DNA from: Chara braunii
Lineage: Eukaryota > Streptophyta > Charophyceae > Charales > Characeae
DNA: 29,379 bases
Direction of reading: 5' to 3'
Assembly: GCA_003427395.1 (NCBI GenBank)
Contig: BFEA01000206.1
Location: 1,789,468 to 1,818,846 of the forward strand
Shown: one piece after another, positions 10,658 through 19,629 of the stretch
Layout: the number at the start of each line of letters is the position of its first letter
Position numbering within the stretch: the stretch's first letter is position 1
Program-made: the position numbers and the translations under genes
Notes under the pieces: generated by a model
Databases searched by the model: none
What the model saw: the letters and a program-made list of their open reading frames with translations, nothing else
Told to the model about the DNA's origin: nothing

Positions 10658-11050
10658 AAAGTAAAAAATAATATGTTCGCTCTGGTATGGGAGAATCTGT
10701 TTGAGAACATGTTTGAGCGTTCAAAACCTCCCCCCAAATACGTTCATTGTGCTATACATCTTATATGACTAAAAACATGATTTTTTTAAATGACAAAAAA
10801 ATAAGATCTTAAAGTTCTTGAGCATACACTCTTCACCACGTAGTGATTTTGTGTGGAAAAACTTGCTTTTCTCCTCGCCACTTCCTATGGTTCTCAAAAA
10901 GTAATTTTTTTTTTTTTTTTTTTTGCAGTTGTTTTACTTCACGTAGAATTTTGTTCTTGGAGAAGGTCTGAAAAACGTATTATCACTATCTTGAATACAT
11001 TTTGTGCAAACCTAACAATTTGTTTGTTAGGTTTTCATGAATCTTGTGTT
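10112..11050 (+). mobile_element. ~0.94-kb terminal-inverted-repeat element, copy B
   Basis: Same family and orientation as copy A, with better preserved termini. The left end is AACACTGGATTCATGAAAAC and the right end is the inverse, GTTTTCATGAATCTTGTGTT. Only two bases (AC, 10110-10111) separate it from copy A, so the facing ends form a near-perfect palindrome at about 10086-10134. Long poly-A (about 10627-10654) and poly-T (about 10906-10924) tracts lie inside. It is non-coding; the 94-codon frame at 10853-11137 is not supported. Confidence 0.85.
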
Positions 11051-12827
11051 CTTCTTCCTCCTCTCAGTCTTCGTGCAACTCCAACTTTGCCAAGTAGTTA
11101 CCATTTTCCCTTCTTACCTGCTGTAGCTTGTAGTTAGCTTGCCTAGTGGAGCAAGCAACACCCCGGTCAACGGCTAAGTACGCAAAAGCTCGCCGCCCTT
11201 CCCACTGCTTCTGTCCGACGATCGGATAGGCAACGTGAAGGCCAACAGGCAAGTTCACAGGTCCTCAGCTTGCCAACTTTGCCGCTTCGATCGATGGCAT
11301 GGGCAGTCCCTCTGCTAACTAACAAATCTCCTACCTCGCTGCTGCCTTCTACTACCTCGCCCAATTGAATGGGCAGCCTCTTCTCATTCAACATGTGAGT
11401 CTTCTCTCCTTCTCTCTTACGCCTCTGCTGCTAGCTCCTACTCATCATCACACTTGGCCACTTGCTAGTTTTACTGGGAGGGTGAACAATGCACCAGCCA
11501 GCGGGTGAGCCTGCAATCACTGAGGTCGTGCCCCTCGCCTTTCCAGTCAGCAAGCAAGTCTGCACCCGTAACAGCTACAACTAAGGCAACCATGGATTCC
11601 TCTCCTGCAGTGCCTTCATATCTAACCATTCTTCATACCACTTTCACTTCGCAATCATATACTAATTTGGCATACCACATCCACCAGCCGTCTCAGGGAA
11701 AGATTACACACCCACAAAACATAAGACGAACTACCAAGACTTTGCACTGTCAGCTCCTCAGGCTGCAGGCAAACCCGTCCACTCGTCCGATTATGAACAA
11801 CACGTTCCGTTGACAGGTAGGTCTTCAGCCCGCGACTTACCTCACGTTGCTTCCATCGATCGGATGCGCATCACCTTGGCCAGCGATTAAGTCCCCAACC
11901 TTGTGTCGGCCTCTCACCCTTCCCGCCTGGTAGTCTTGTGATCCCTCTGTCTTTCTCCCTTACATTCGCACACTCCTCTTAATCATGCTTCGCCTTGACT
12001 TCCTCCTCTGAGACCGTGAACTCCCCTATTTCTCACCTACTGCCAGTTACCTTCACACCGTCTAAACTCATCTGGCCAAACCCCCTCGGCCAGATTCATG
12101 CACTCCCTTAGGCCGAGTGAAGGCGGCAACGATGAGCTCGGCCACCAAGTTTACCGAAACCGCGAAGGCGACAAACATAGTCTTGGCGATTGCGACGATC
12201 GACAACGGGCACATATTGTAGGTTGTACACGACGAGCAACGCCGAGTTGGAATCACGACCACAACACTTATGCGTATCCAGCCCGAGTATTCAAACTGAA
12301 ATGGACCTTCTTCTAAAACACGCAAGAAGGAAAGAGAATGCCTGCCCGCTAAGTTAGCATTCCCACCATATCCCCATGCACAGTCTGCCGAGGTTCGCCC
12401 GCCGGTACCACCGCCAGTGAAGTCTTGATGCCCCGCCGTTAAATTAATAAAATTTTTGGGCCCTGGATAAAATTCAGAACTCAAAACAACCCTCCTGCCA
12501 TGCCACCTTGGTCCTACAGAGTCCCTAGTGTCGCTCCACCGGACCAGCACCAGCCAGAGGGAAGTGGAGCAAAGTGCTCTCTACCCCGACTATGGCTGCC
12601 CTGCTCCTCTCGCGCTCCACTGCAGACCTCGAGCATCCTCCTACGTTACCTCTGGCAGCTCCTCTAGCAGTCAAGCAACACTCAAGTGTGCTTGCCACAC
12701 ACTGACAGCACGAGTACTTTCTGTGTGGCAGCTGGGTACAACTGCCTGTTTTATAGTGGCTTAGGAGGGTTGGACGTCATTCCAGCCCCCAAGGCAAAAT
12801 CGCGGGCTCACAGTGAGCCCTTGATCT
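11051..12827. other. GC-balanced stretch with unassigned short frames
   Basis: Several frames of 60-160 codons overlap on opposite strands (11505-11813 plus, 12068-12550 minus). The minus frame at 12068-12550 contains hydrophobic segments near its C-terminal half but no recognisable domain. Donor-like ATGTGAGT (about 11393) and CAGGTAGG (about 11815) sites occur. The part at 12085-12330 has a weak resemblance to 17997-18234. Genic origin is possible but not shown. Confidence 0.3.
12306..12330 (-). repeat. Dispersed conserved hairpin, copy 1
   Basis: Perfect 7-bp stem CCTTCTT/AAGAAGG around the loop CTAAAACACGC. The loop and its flanks recur at 18211 and 20444 with different stem bases. Read on the minus strand the shared core is GTGTTTTAG followed by a GAAG-type segment and CATT. 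Confidence 0.5.
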
Positions 12828-12965
12828 GGCCAAGATCCAGGGCTAACTGTAGCCGCACCACAGCCACAACCTTAGTGGGGGCAGTTTCTTAAACTACCCT
12901 TATTTTTTTTTATTTTCCCTAACTGTAGCCAAGATCCAGGGCTAGATGTGGTCGTGGCATTTCCA
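12828..12965. repeat. Degenerate direct duplication, 99-bp spacing
   Basis: CCAAGATCCAGGGCTA occurs at 12830 and again at 12929. Both copies are followed by related TGTAGCC/TGTGGTC text and separated by a T-rich tract. Confidence 0.7.
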
Positions 12966-13111
12966 AAACTGTTTTTATTTTATTTTTTTGAGAAGGGGTT
13001 GGAGAGATACAACCCCTTTCAGTTTGATGTATCTGGACCGTTTTTCCAGGGCACATACATCGAGGAAAAGGTTGTACTTGGCCTTTCCCTCTATGACCCT
13101 CCGTTTCCAGA

Positions 13112-13637
13112 CTCCCTCTAAAAAGGGAGCCTGACAGTTTCCTCTGGCAGTTTTTGCCAGAGGTAGCACTTCGTGAGGACAAGTGTCCTCACGAGAATGC
13201 ACAAAAACAAAGAAAATATACAAAAGGAAAAGAAAAAGAAAACTAACTTCAACTACAACGCTCCTAACCCTTACCTTGGCCAGGTTCATGCTGTTGAAAC
13301 CAACAGTCCCCCCACCTTTTACTCTGCCTTCCCTTGAAAACGGTGAGGGCAGTTGGCAGGTTGGAAGAGGTAGGACCTCCCCTCCCAACTCCCTCGTTTT
13401 CTCCCCCTCCAACTCCCTCTCTCTCACGCGTGTACTGTGAGCCGTGAGATTCAAGATCTCGTGGCCACAATTATTCGTTCCAAAAAGCAAAGTGGGACCC
13501 ATTGTGCTCCCACACAGTCTCAAAGACTATTTTTTCCTATGAGGCAACTGGCTTTTTTTTTTTTTTTTTTTTAAACTGTGAGACAACTCATAGGTTACAG
13601 CCCCTGAGTTGGCACCTGTTACTCCAGCAACGGTGCC
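13112..13637. repeat. Second hairpin-rich segment
   Basis: Stem-loops in order: CTCCCT/AGGGAG (13112-13129); CCTCTGGCA/TGCCAGAGG (13141-13163, 9-bp stem); TCGTGAGGACA/TGTCCTCACGA (13171-13194, 11-bp stem with a 2-base loop); CCTATGAG/CTCATAGG (13536-13543 with 13587-13594); GGCACC/GGTGCC (13611-13637). A T tract lies at about 13553-13572. The long minus frame 12975-13523 reads through low-complexity DNA and is not supported as a gene. Confidence 0.6.
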
Positions 13638-13784
13638 TGTCTCTCTTTTCCTGAACGAGAAGGGGGGAGGGAGATTGAGTATGGCAATGTATATTTCCAT
13701 GTTCTAGCAGAGGATCCATTCGGTTTTGCTCATCCTATCGATGGAAGTGGCATGAGGCCTGCATCGCGATTGGCCTCACACCCT

Positions 13785-13787
<3 letters not shown>

Positions 13788-13824
<37 letters not shown>
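13788..13824. repeat. (CT)n microsatellite at gap edge
   Basis: CT dinucleotide run that continues directly into the N gap, so its true length is unknown. Confidence 0.9.
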
Positions 13825-14463
13825 NNNNNNNNNNNNNNNNNNNNNNNNNNNNNNNNNNNNNNNNNNNNNNNNNNNNNNNNNNNNNNNNNNNNNNNNNNNN
13901 NNNNNNNNNNNNNNNNNNNNNNNNNNNNNNNNNNNNNNNNNNNNNNNNNNNNNNNNNNNNNNNNNNNNNNNNNNNNNNNNNNNNNNNNNNNNNNNNNNNN
14001 NNNNNNNNNNNNNNNNNNNNNNNNNNNNNNNNNNNNNNNNNNNNNNNNNNNNNNNNNNNNNNNNNNNNNNNNNNNNNNNNNNNNNNNNNNNNNNNNNNNN
14101 NNNNNNNNNNNNNNNNNNNNNNNNNNNNNNNNNNNNNNNNNNNNNNNNNNNNNNNNNNNNNNNNNNNNNNNNNNNNNNNNNNNNNNNNNNNNNNNNNNNN
14201 NNNNNNNNNNNNNNNNNNNNNNNNNNNNNNNNNNNNNNNNNNNNNNNNNNNNNNNNNNNNNNNNNNNNNNNNNNNNNNNNNNNNNNNNNNNNNNNNNNNN
14301 NNNNNNNNNNNNNNNNNNNNNNNNNNNNNNNNNNNNNNNNNNNNNNNNNNNNNNNNNNNNNNNNNNNNNNNNNNNNNNNNNNNNNNNNNNNNNNNNNNNN
14401 NNNNNNNNNNNNNNNNNNNNNNNNNNNNNNNNNNNNNNNNNNNNNNNNNNNNNNNNNNNNNNN
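13825..14463. other. Assembly gap (639 N)
   Basis: Unknown bases. Reading frames that cross it are meaningless. The left half of the inverted MITE at 14464 probably lies inside. Confidence 0.99.
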
Positions 14464-14735
14464 AAACAAACAAGTTCTCAGAAAAATCTGAAAACAATAT
14501 ATGTTATGTAAAATAGTAATACAAGCAACGTTTGCCTTGGAGTCATGTTCAAATTCGTAGCCAATTATGAGTTAAGAATCAAAAACCGATTTTTTTATTT
14601 TTATTTATTTATGTTTACAAAAAAAAATTATGTTCGCCCGAACATGTTCACGAGCTGTACGCGCGAACATGCAGACACGTTCGCGCAAACATGAACATGA
14701 AGGGGCGCGAAAACGTTCGCCGTGCTTCGCAGGAA
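14464..14735 (-). mobile_element. hAT-like MITE, copy 2, truncated by the gap
   Basis: On the minus strand it runs parallel to 5403 onward. The end TGCGAAGCACGGCGAA corresponds to TGCGTAGTACGGCGAA of copy 1. GCGAAC-rich DNA follows, then the AT tract, the TTGATTCTTAACTCAT phrase and GAATTTGAACATGACTCC AAGGC shared with copy 1. Its other terminus would lie in the N gap, so the target duplication cannot be checked. Confidence 0.85.
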
Positions 14736-14937
14736 AAAATCTAAAAAAATGTAAAACTAAAAAAAATAAAATTAACTTGCCTTAGAAAGAAAACGGTTGC
14801 CCGTTTTCAACGGACCCTTGCAATCTTTTATCGGGATTACAAGCCCTACCACATCATGGAGCGCCATTTGGCGTTGTTTGCTTTTCTTTTTCTTTTCTTT
14901 TCTTACATTGGTTTAAACATTTATATCCTGTGGCATC

Positions 14938-14985
14938 CACGGGTTCTTGAACAATAAACCCGAGTTCGAGCCCAGAGAGACCCGA
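14938..14985 (+). other. tRNA-like anticodon and T arm, SINE-type remnant
   Basis: GGGTT/AACCC forms an anticodon-like stem (14941-14959), followed directly by GAGTTCGAGCCC, which fits a Pol III B box / T arm. The 5' half of a tRNA is not recognisable. It abuts the T-rich tail of the minus-strand U6-like composite. Probably a tRNA-derived remnant. Confidence 0.35.
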
Positions 14986-14995
14986 AAAGAAAAGA

Positions 14996-15055
14996 AAATT
15001 GGACTAGTTCTCGATTTATGCATGTCATCCTTACGAAGGGGTCATGCTAATCTGC
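14996..15055 (-). pseudogene. U6 snRNA-like 3' half
   Basis: Minus strand reads GCAGATTAGCATGACCCCTT, then CGTAAGGATGACATGC, then ATAAATCGAGAACTAGTCC and AATTTT. U6 has GATTAGCATGGCCCC, GCAAGGATGACACGC, and AAATCGAGAAATGGTCC. The internal stem-loop can still form (CCTT/AAGG). The ACAGAGA box and all upstream U6 sequence are replaced by a GCACGGCC/GGCCGTGC inverted repeat, so it cannot be a working U6. Confidence 0.8.
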
Positions 15056-15157
15056 ACGGCCAGATTTCGGCCGTGATATGTGGCGATCTCGTGGTCGAAA
15101 TTGACGGCGCCTTACCTCTCCCTCAATGGGCAGCTCTGTCAAAAGGAGCTAGCCCAG

Positions 15158-15229
15158 TGCATGTTCAGGCTCAATCCCGGTACGTGTTGGGTGACAGTCT
15201 CATGCGTTACCAACTAGGTTAACTCCTAC
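15158..15229 (-). pseudogene. tRNA-like head of composite copy 1
   Basis: Minus strand has a D-arm/A-box-like TAACCTAGTTGGTAACGC, then an anticodon-loop-like CTGTCAC (as in tRNA-Asp GTC), then a B-box-like GGGATTGAGCC. Arms do not pair well enough for a functional tRNA. Confidence 0.5.
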
Positions 15230-15238
15230 CGTAGGGCA

Positions 15239-15258
15239 ACTCTTCCTTATGAAGAGTT
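15239..15258. repeat. Short perfect hairpin
   Basis: AACTCTTC and GAAGAGTT pair around CTTA(T), between the tRNA-like head and foldback element copy 2. Confidence 0.6.
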
Positions 15259-15328
15259 CCGCCTCAGTGAAATGCTCGGCTGCAGCATGGCAGGTCCTGC
15301 TGCACCGGCCGCTTACCATGTCGGTTGC

Positions 15329-15779
15329 ACAAGTGGTTATCGGGTAGCTGAAAATTCAGGAATGAAAATTATGAAGCGAGAGTTTTTGGCAGTCTGAAAA
15401 TCCTGCATGGTTCTGAAGTGGTGAAAGGTCCGAAGACCCTGAAAACCACCTGTTTAGGCAGACTGCATCCTGAAGTGGTGAAGGGTGTCCTGAAGTGGCC
15501 AAGTGAGAGTTTTGGGCAGTCTGAAAATCCTAAATGGTCTTGAAGTGGTGAAAGGTCCGAAGACCATGAAAACCACCCTTCACCACTTGAGGATGCAGCC
15601 TGCCTAAACATGTGGTTTTCAGGGTTTTCGGAGCTTTCACCACTTCAGGACCATTCATGATTTTTACACCTGAATGGTCCTGAAGTAATGAAAGGTCCGG
15701 AGACCCTGAAAACCACCTGTTTAGGCAGGCTGCATCCTGAAGTGGTGATGAAAAATACAACTGTTCTTAACCTTCTCTC
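15329..15779. mobile_element. Foldback non-autonomous transposon, copy 2, with perfect 9-bp duplication
   Basis: Begins ACAAGTGGTTATCGGG and ends TTAACCTTCTCTC, matching copy 1 (3298-3745) along its full length with substitutions and small indels. GTCGGTTGC flanks it on both sides (15320-15328 and 15780-15788), a perfect 9-bp target duplication. This fixes the element boundaries. It has the same internal inverted segments around CCACCTGTTTAGGCAGGCTG. Non-coding; the minus-strand frames here are translations of the repeat. Confidence 0.9.
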
Positions 15780-15787
15780 GTCGGTTG

Positions 15788-15876
15788 CCCATCCTCTCAT
15801 ACGTGTGTCGAGCCTGACAGAATAAGATGTTGGACCTTCAACCCGTAAGCACGAGTTCAAGCCCCAACAAGGGCAA
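15788..15876 (+). other. tRNA-like sequence, probable SINE remnant
   Basis: ACGAGTTCAAGCCCC (15851-15865) fits a Pol III B box / T arm, and GCCC near 15787 can pair with GGGC at about 15871-15874 as an acceptor stem. The D arm is poor and the spacing would need a long variable arm. A decayed tRNA or SINE head is more likely than a working gene. Confidence 0.35.
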
Positions 15877-16439
15877 ATACTTGAAACACATGACTCCAAA
15901 CCCCGTACCTTTTTGCGTCGTAGCCGTAGACATGCATCGACTGCTCTTTTTGGTGTACCTAGACCTTGAATCGCGTGACCGATAGGTCTTCAGTTTTAAC
16001 ATTCCCACGATCGTGTGCCCCTGCGGCCCTGCTAGAAACCGCGTATCACACTGCCGATTACCGCCATTCTTCTTGGACGTCACAAGCATCTGGGCTAAGG
16101 TCGAAAAAAATTATAGTCTCCCGGTCATAGGCTAGTCTGAATAATCTTCTGGCAGACATCAGTCTCATCAAGTCCCTCAATTCAACGAAAACGTGGGACA
16201 ACGTCTGACATTGAAAAAAATGAGTAGATACCCTTGTAAGGGTTTCTACTCCGACAAGGCAGCAATGTTGCGTAGTACCCATCAGAGCATATCCAAATGT
16301 TGTCTCATACAACTACTGTCAGACTCATATAAGTGTTGTTTCAAGTTGTGCTCGCACTGAAATTCAAAACCCAAATAAGTTTAATCATGTTACTATATAC
16401 AAGATGGTTATTCCCATTGAACTCATCCGAGGCGTTCGT
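15877..16439. other. No recognisable gene
   Basis: Short opposite-strand frames only (15838-16089 and 16058-16312, both minus), with no domain. No repeat recognised. Confidence 0.4.
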
Positions 16440-16910
16440 GCAATGGACCTATATTACCAGCTGTCCGATGGGGAGACGTCTCCCCTGGACGTCTCCGGGA
16501 GACGGTCAGGGGGGAGTTGTCCGGAAAATCGGACAACCTTTTTTTTGCCAAAAAAAAAATGAAAAAAAAAAAAAAGAACAGGGGGGGTCAGCGCACCACT
16601 AGGAGACCCCCCCAAAACCAATTCAGGTTGTTCTGAGCAAAAACGAAAAAGAAAATTCGGATATGGTGGGGGAGGGGTGACGGTGTGTGGATAGAATATG
16701 TGTGTGTGTGTGTGCCAGTGTGTGTGTGTGTGGATGCCATTGTCACTGCAATTGCTGCATCTGCCGCAACAGATGGTTCACTGCATATGCAGCAGCTGCT
16801 GACTGCACACACACACAAACACACACATATTTTATCCACATACAAACACTTAGTCTACGAGTGACACGAACGTGAGCACACATACACACAATCACATATA
16901 CACACTATTT

Positions 16911-16917
<7 letters not shown>

Positions 16918-16946
<29 letters not shown>

Positions 16947-17056
16947 TTTGCACATACACAGACAGTATGTACACACACACAGATGCACTATCTACACACA
17001 GAAACACACACCCACGCACACGCACACACACACACACTCACACTCAGACTCACACT
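16918..17056. repeat. (CA)n microsatellite, imperfect
   Basis: CA repeats broken by CATA, CAGA and CGCA variants, inside the Mutator-like element. The reading frames over it are Thr-His translations. Confidence 0.9.
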
Positions 17057-17090
17057 CACATTGGGAAGGAAACAGTAGCAAGGCCAAGGC

Positions 17091-17256
17091 AAAAGTTGTG
17101 CATTTTATTTTTCTGTATAACATAGTTTTATTTTTATTTTAAATTTTAAATTTTATAAAGAATTTCGTTTTATTTTTTATTTTAAATTTTATTAAGAATT
17201 TCGATGTAACCCCAGACAAAAGTTGTTCAGTTTATTTTTCTGCATAACATAGTTTT
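17091..17256. repeat. 126-bp spaced direct duplication
   Basis: AAAAGTTGTGCATTTTATTT with TTCTGTATAACATAG at 17091 recurs at 17217 with few changes. An AT-rich segment containing TTTTAAATTTTA/AAGAATTTCG doublets separates the copies. Confidence 0.7.
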
Positions 17257-17531
17257 TTTGGGGATTTTTTTTTTTTTTTTCTTAGCCATTCAGACTTCGG
17301 ACAGACTCGCCGGGGAGGACGTCCAACCTGTTGTCCGATCGGACAACCCCGGACAGTGAGGGGGGTCCCGAACGTCCGATCTGGTAACCTAGCAATGGAC
17401 ATACTGTTTGAACTAAACTCCCTGCCTGACGATACCTTTTGACCCTCATGCTCAAGTCTTACCAATGATTCGTACGACAGCCCTACTGTAAGCTCCCATC
17501 AAAGTTTCTTTTATGCTCACCCTGCCCAGGC

Positions 17532-17888
17532 ATGGTTCATCTCCTTTCGGGTCCCGATGGGCATGCTAATACTCAACCCTCTTGCTTTGTGCAAGGAAAT
17601 GAACGAAAGGGAAATGACAGAAGTATAAAATGCAAATTCACACTGAAAACCAAAATGTCAATGTTGTTCAAACAACAAAAATGCACCGTTATTCCACCAG
17701 TTGGAGAACCAAAATACCGAATCATAATGTCAACGAGAGCATACTCTTGCCACCACCAACATAACTATCCAGAGCCCTTCCTCCTACTTGGCGCTCAATG
17801 CCCAAACTACTACTATTACACAACTACTAGAGTCTACGAATTGACAATGCCTCCCGTTGGCGTCAGCAACAACAACCGAACTGCATGA
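17532..17888 (+). CDS. Unrecognised 118-codon reading frame
   Basis: ATG to TGA frame with mixed, not obviously repetitive composition, rich in Tyr, Asn and Thr toward the C-terminus (a YYYYTTTRVYE stretch). No signal peptide, membrane segment or known motif. Two PPVG phrases occur about 45 residues apart. A donor-like TAGGTACG follows at about 17920. It could be an exon fragment or chance. Confidence 0.2.
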   Translation: MVHLLSGPDGHANTQPSCFVQGNERKGNDRSIKCKFTLKTKMSMLFKQQKCTVIPPVGEPKYRIIMSTRAYSCHHQHNYPEPFLLLGAQCPNYYYYTTTRVYELTMPPVGVSNNNRTA

Positions 17889-18640
17889 AGATATCAACCT
17901 TGTAAACCATCACCAAGACTAGGTACGTGCCCTCGCATCATCATCCTCCCTTTTCTCTCTACTTCTTACATACGAGCGCGCTTGGTCGTTCACACGGCCA
18001 GGTTCATTCGTAATTACGAGGCAAGGCCTCAACCGGAAGACGACTGTTTTGATTGACTTGATGGCAGAGGACCTGATGGGCAGCACGATCGTGGCGAAAT
18101 GCATGATCTCCAATACGATTATGAGGAAAAGCACAATCACAACGATGAGCAGCAATGGTGTAGTCGTGGGCTTCTTTTTATTACTCACCAGGTACGCAGC
18201 ATGAGAATGAATCTTCCGCTAAAACACGGAAAGATACACTGAAAGGAAATCCCGATGTGAGTATGGATTAAAGTCTTAGAGCTAAACAATCATTCTGAAT
18301 CATGAAAAGTAGACATTTCATGAAAATTGGACTCGATTCAAAAACTTTACGAGTGATTTTTATTTTATTAGGTTTTAAGGCTCTCACAGAAGACATGCAT
18401 CGACCAATATATATTTTTTTTCGTCAAGCAACGAAACAAATCCAAAACAAGAAAATGAGAAACATATTATTCACATTACACCGAGGTTTTGGGTTGCTGC
18501 GTATAAGAAAAACTATTTTTCTCTGCTTCCCGCTCTTCGTTACTTCCCGCCCTCTGCCAACCCCTCCCCTCTACCCTCAGCCATCGCCCCTCGCGCTCCA
18601 CCATTACGTAATCAATTCGATTGTGCAATCGAACCAAATA
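17889..18640. other. Unassigned stretch with weak similarity to 12085-12330
   Basis: CGGCCAGGTTCAT (17997) parallels CGGCCAGATTCAT (12086), and both are followed about 215 bases later by the dispersed hairpin. The minus frame 17919-18188 has an N-terminal hydrophobic stretch (LLLIVVIVLFLIIVLEIM) that could be a membrane segment. No family is recognised. Confidence 0.3.
18211..18234 (-). repeat. Dispersed conserved hairpin, copy 2
   Basis: ATCTTCCG and CGGAAAGAT pair (one bulged A) around CTAAAACA. The loop matches copy 1 at 12306, but the stem bases differ in a compensated way. ATACACTG follows, as in copy 3. Confidence 0.5.
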
Positions 18641-19333
18641 TACAGTCGAATCAATTATGTAATCGCATCGTGCGAGCGGGGGGGAGGGGGGGGGAGGGAA
18701 ACGAAAAATGTATGTTGTGCAGCATCTCCAAACAAGAAACAGTTGTCTGAACACCATCACAAAATTCTTATTCAAAACGTGGTAAAAACATAAAAGCAAA
18801 AAATAAACGAACTCGATAAACAAACATCCTATGACTCCTATCCACTATTCAGAAGGAAAGGACGGGGCAGCGACGAAGGGGGAAGGGGGGAGAGGCGCAA
18901 GCAGGAGCAGCGGAAGGGGCAACGCCAGAGAGGGAGGATACTGGTGGAAAGGGGAGAAGTGGAGGAGGGAGGAGGAGCGGCGGAGGGGGAGGAGCGATGG
19001 AGTGGGGAGGAGCGGCGGAGGGGGAGGAGCGACAGAAGGGGGAAAAGCGGCGGACGGGCTCCCACTTTTTGTCGTTTCGCCCCTCCGCTCCCCTCTCTGG
19101 CGCTCCCCCCTCCGCTGTGCCCCCCGCCGCTGCTCCCTTCTCCACTGCTCCCCGCTCTGCTGCTCTCCCCTCCGCTGCTTCCCCCTCCACAGCTGCCCCC
19201 TCTCCTCCTCCTCCGCTCCTCTGATCCCACCCTCTACCGTTCCCCCCTCCTCCCTCCCCTTCTGCTCTCCCCTCCTTGGCTGCTCCCCCCTTTGGTGCTC
19301 CCTTTCGTTGCTCCTTCCCCCCTCTCATATCTG
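18641..19333. repeat. Purine-rich then pyrimidine-rich foldback tract
   Basis: After a G run (18669-18698) and 110 bases of ordinary DNA, 18845-19062 is built of GGAGGAGCGGCGGAGGGG-type units and 19078-19330 of the complementary CCCCTCCGCTGCTCCC-type units. The two halves can fold into a long imperfect hairpin with a short T-rich centre (19063-19077). Frames of up to 167 codons on both strands are low-complexity and not genes. Many G runs give G-quadruplex potential. Confidence 0.75.
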
Positions 19334-19365
19334 ATTGATTTATTGATTGATTGATTGATCAGTCC
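19334..19365. repeat. (GATT)n short tandem repeat
   Basis: TGATTGATTTATTGATTGAT and further GATT units, seven to eight in all. Confidence 0.8.
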
Positions 19366-19390
19366 CGCCCGACTGGCTCCATGATGAGAT

Positions 19391-19625
19391 TCCGTAATCG
19401 AATCGATTTCGAAATCCTGTCGCAGAGGCAACTGGACAGACCACAAAGCTGCCTGACAGACCCGTCCAGTTGCCTCTGCGATGCAATTTTGAAATTGAAT
19501 CGATTACGTAATTGATTTCAATTTCGGAATCGTGTTGCAGAGGCAACTGAAAGGTTAGTTAGCTGCAGACTGACTGACCCATCCAATTGCCTCTGAGATG
19601 CAACTCTAAAATTGAATCGATCACC
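19391..19625. repeat. Two consecutive stem-loops with CGCAGAGGCAACTGGAC arms
   Basis: CGCAGAGGCAACTGGAC (19421-19437) pairs perfectly over 17 bp with 19464-19480. Outer arms with CGTAATCGAATCGATTTC and GAATCGATTACG extend the fold. A second, more decayed unit follows (GTTGCAGAGGCAACTG near 19531; CAATTGCCTCTGAGATGC near 19584). Related TACGTAATCAATTCGATT text also lies near 18605. Likely a foldback transposon or its tandem ends. Confidence 0.75.
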
Positions 19626-19629
19626 TAGT

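Larger units (their letters stand above)
14996..15229 (-). repeat. tRNA-like / U6-like composite, copy 1
   Basis: On the minus strand a tRNA-like head (15158-15229) is followed by a linker and then the 3' half of a U6 snRNA (14996-15055), ending in TTTTCTTTTC, a Pol III-type terminator. The same order recurs at 20978-21235 and 21422-21622. See the separate parts. Whether it is a SINE family or a decayed tRNA-U6 gene pair is inferred. Confidence 0.65.
16449..17391. mobile_element. 943-bp Mutator-like non-autonomous element with perfect 9-bp duplication
   Basis: GCAATGGAC occurs at both borders (16440-16448 and 17392-17400). The inner ends read CTATATTACCAGCTGTCCG and, inverted from the right, TAGGTTACCAGATCGGACG. 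Each end also carries a GTTGTCCG/CGGACAAC hairpin. The interior holds a foldback made of TG and CA microsatellites (about 16682-16856: GTGTGGATAGAATATGTG pairs with CACATATTTTATCCACAT), more CA repeats to about 17060 and a 126-bp direct duplication. No transposase is present. The 9-bp duplication and long imperfect inverted ends are typical of Mutator-like elements. Confidence 0.85.

Noticed and set aside
12068-12550. 160-codon minus frame as a membrane protein gene
   Set aside because: Hydrophobic stretches exist, but there is no recognisable family, and the opposite strand is also partly open; kept only as an unassigned region.
13730-14516. Frames of more than 220 codons across the centre of the window
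   Set aside because: They are mostly unknown bases from the N gap.
15369-15899. Minus frames of 76-84 codons
   Set aside because: They translate the foldback transposon and share its repeats with 3298-3745, which is non-coding.
17555-17600. Fourth U6-like copy around GGGCATGCTAATACTC (minus strand)
   Set aside because: Only the short TTAGCATGCCC core matches; no tRNA-like head or U6 5' part at the expected distance.
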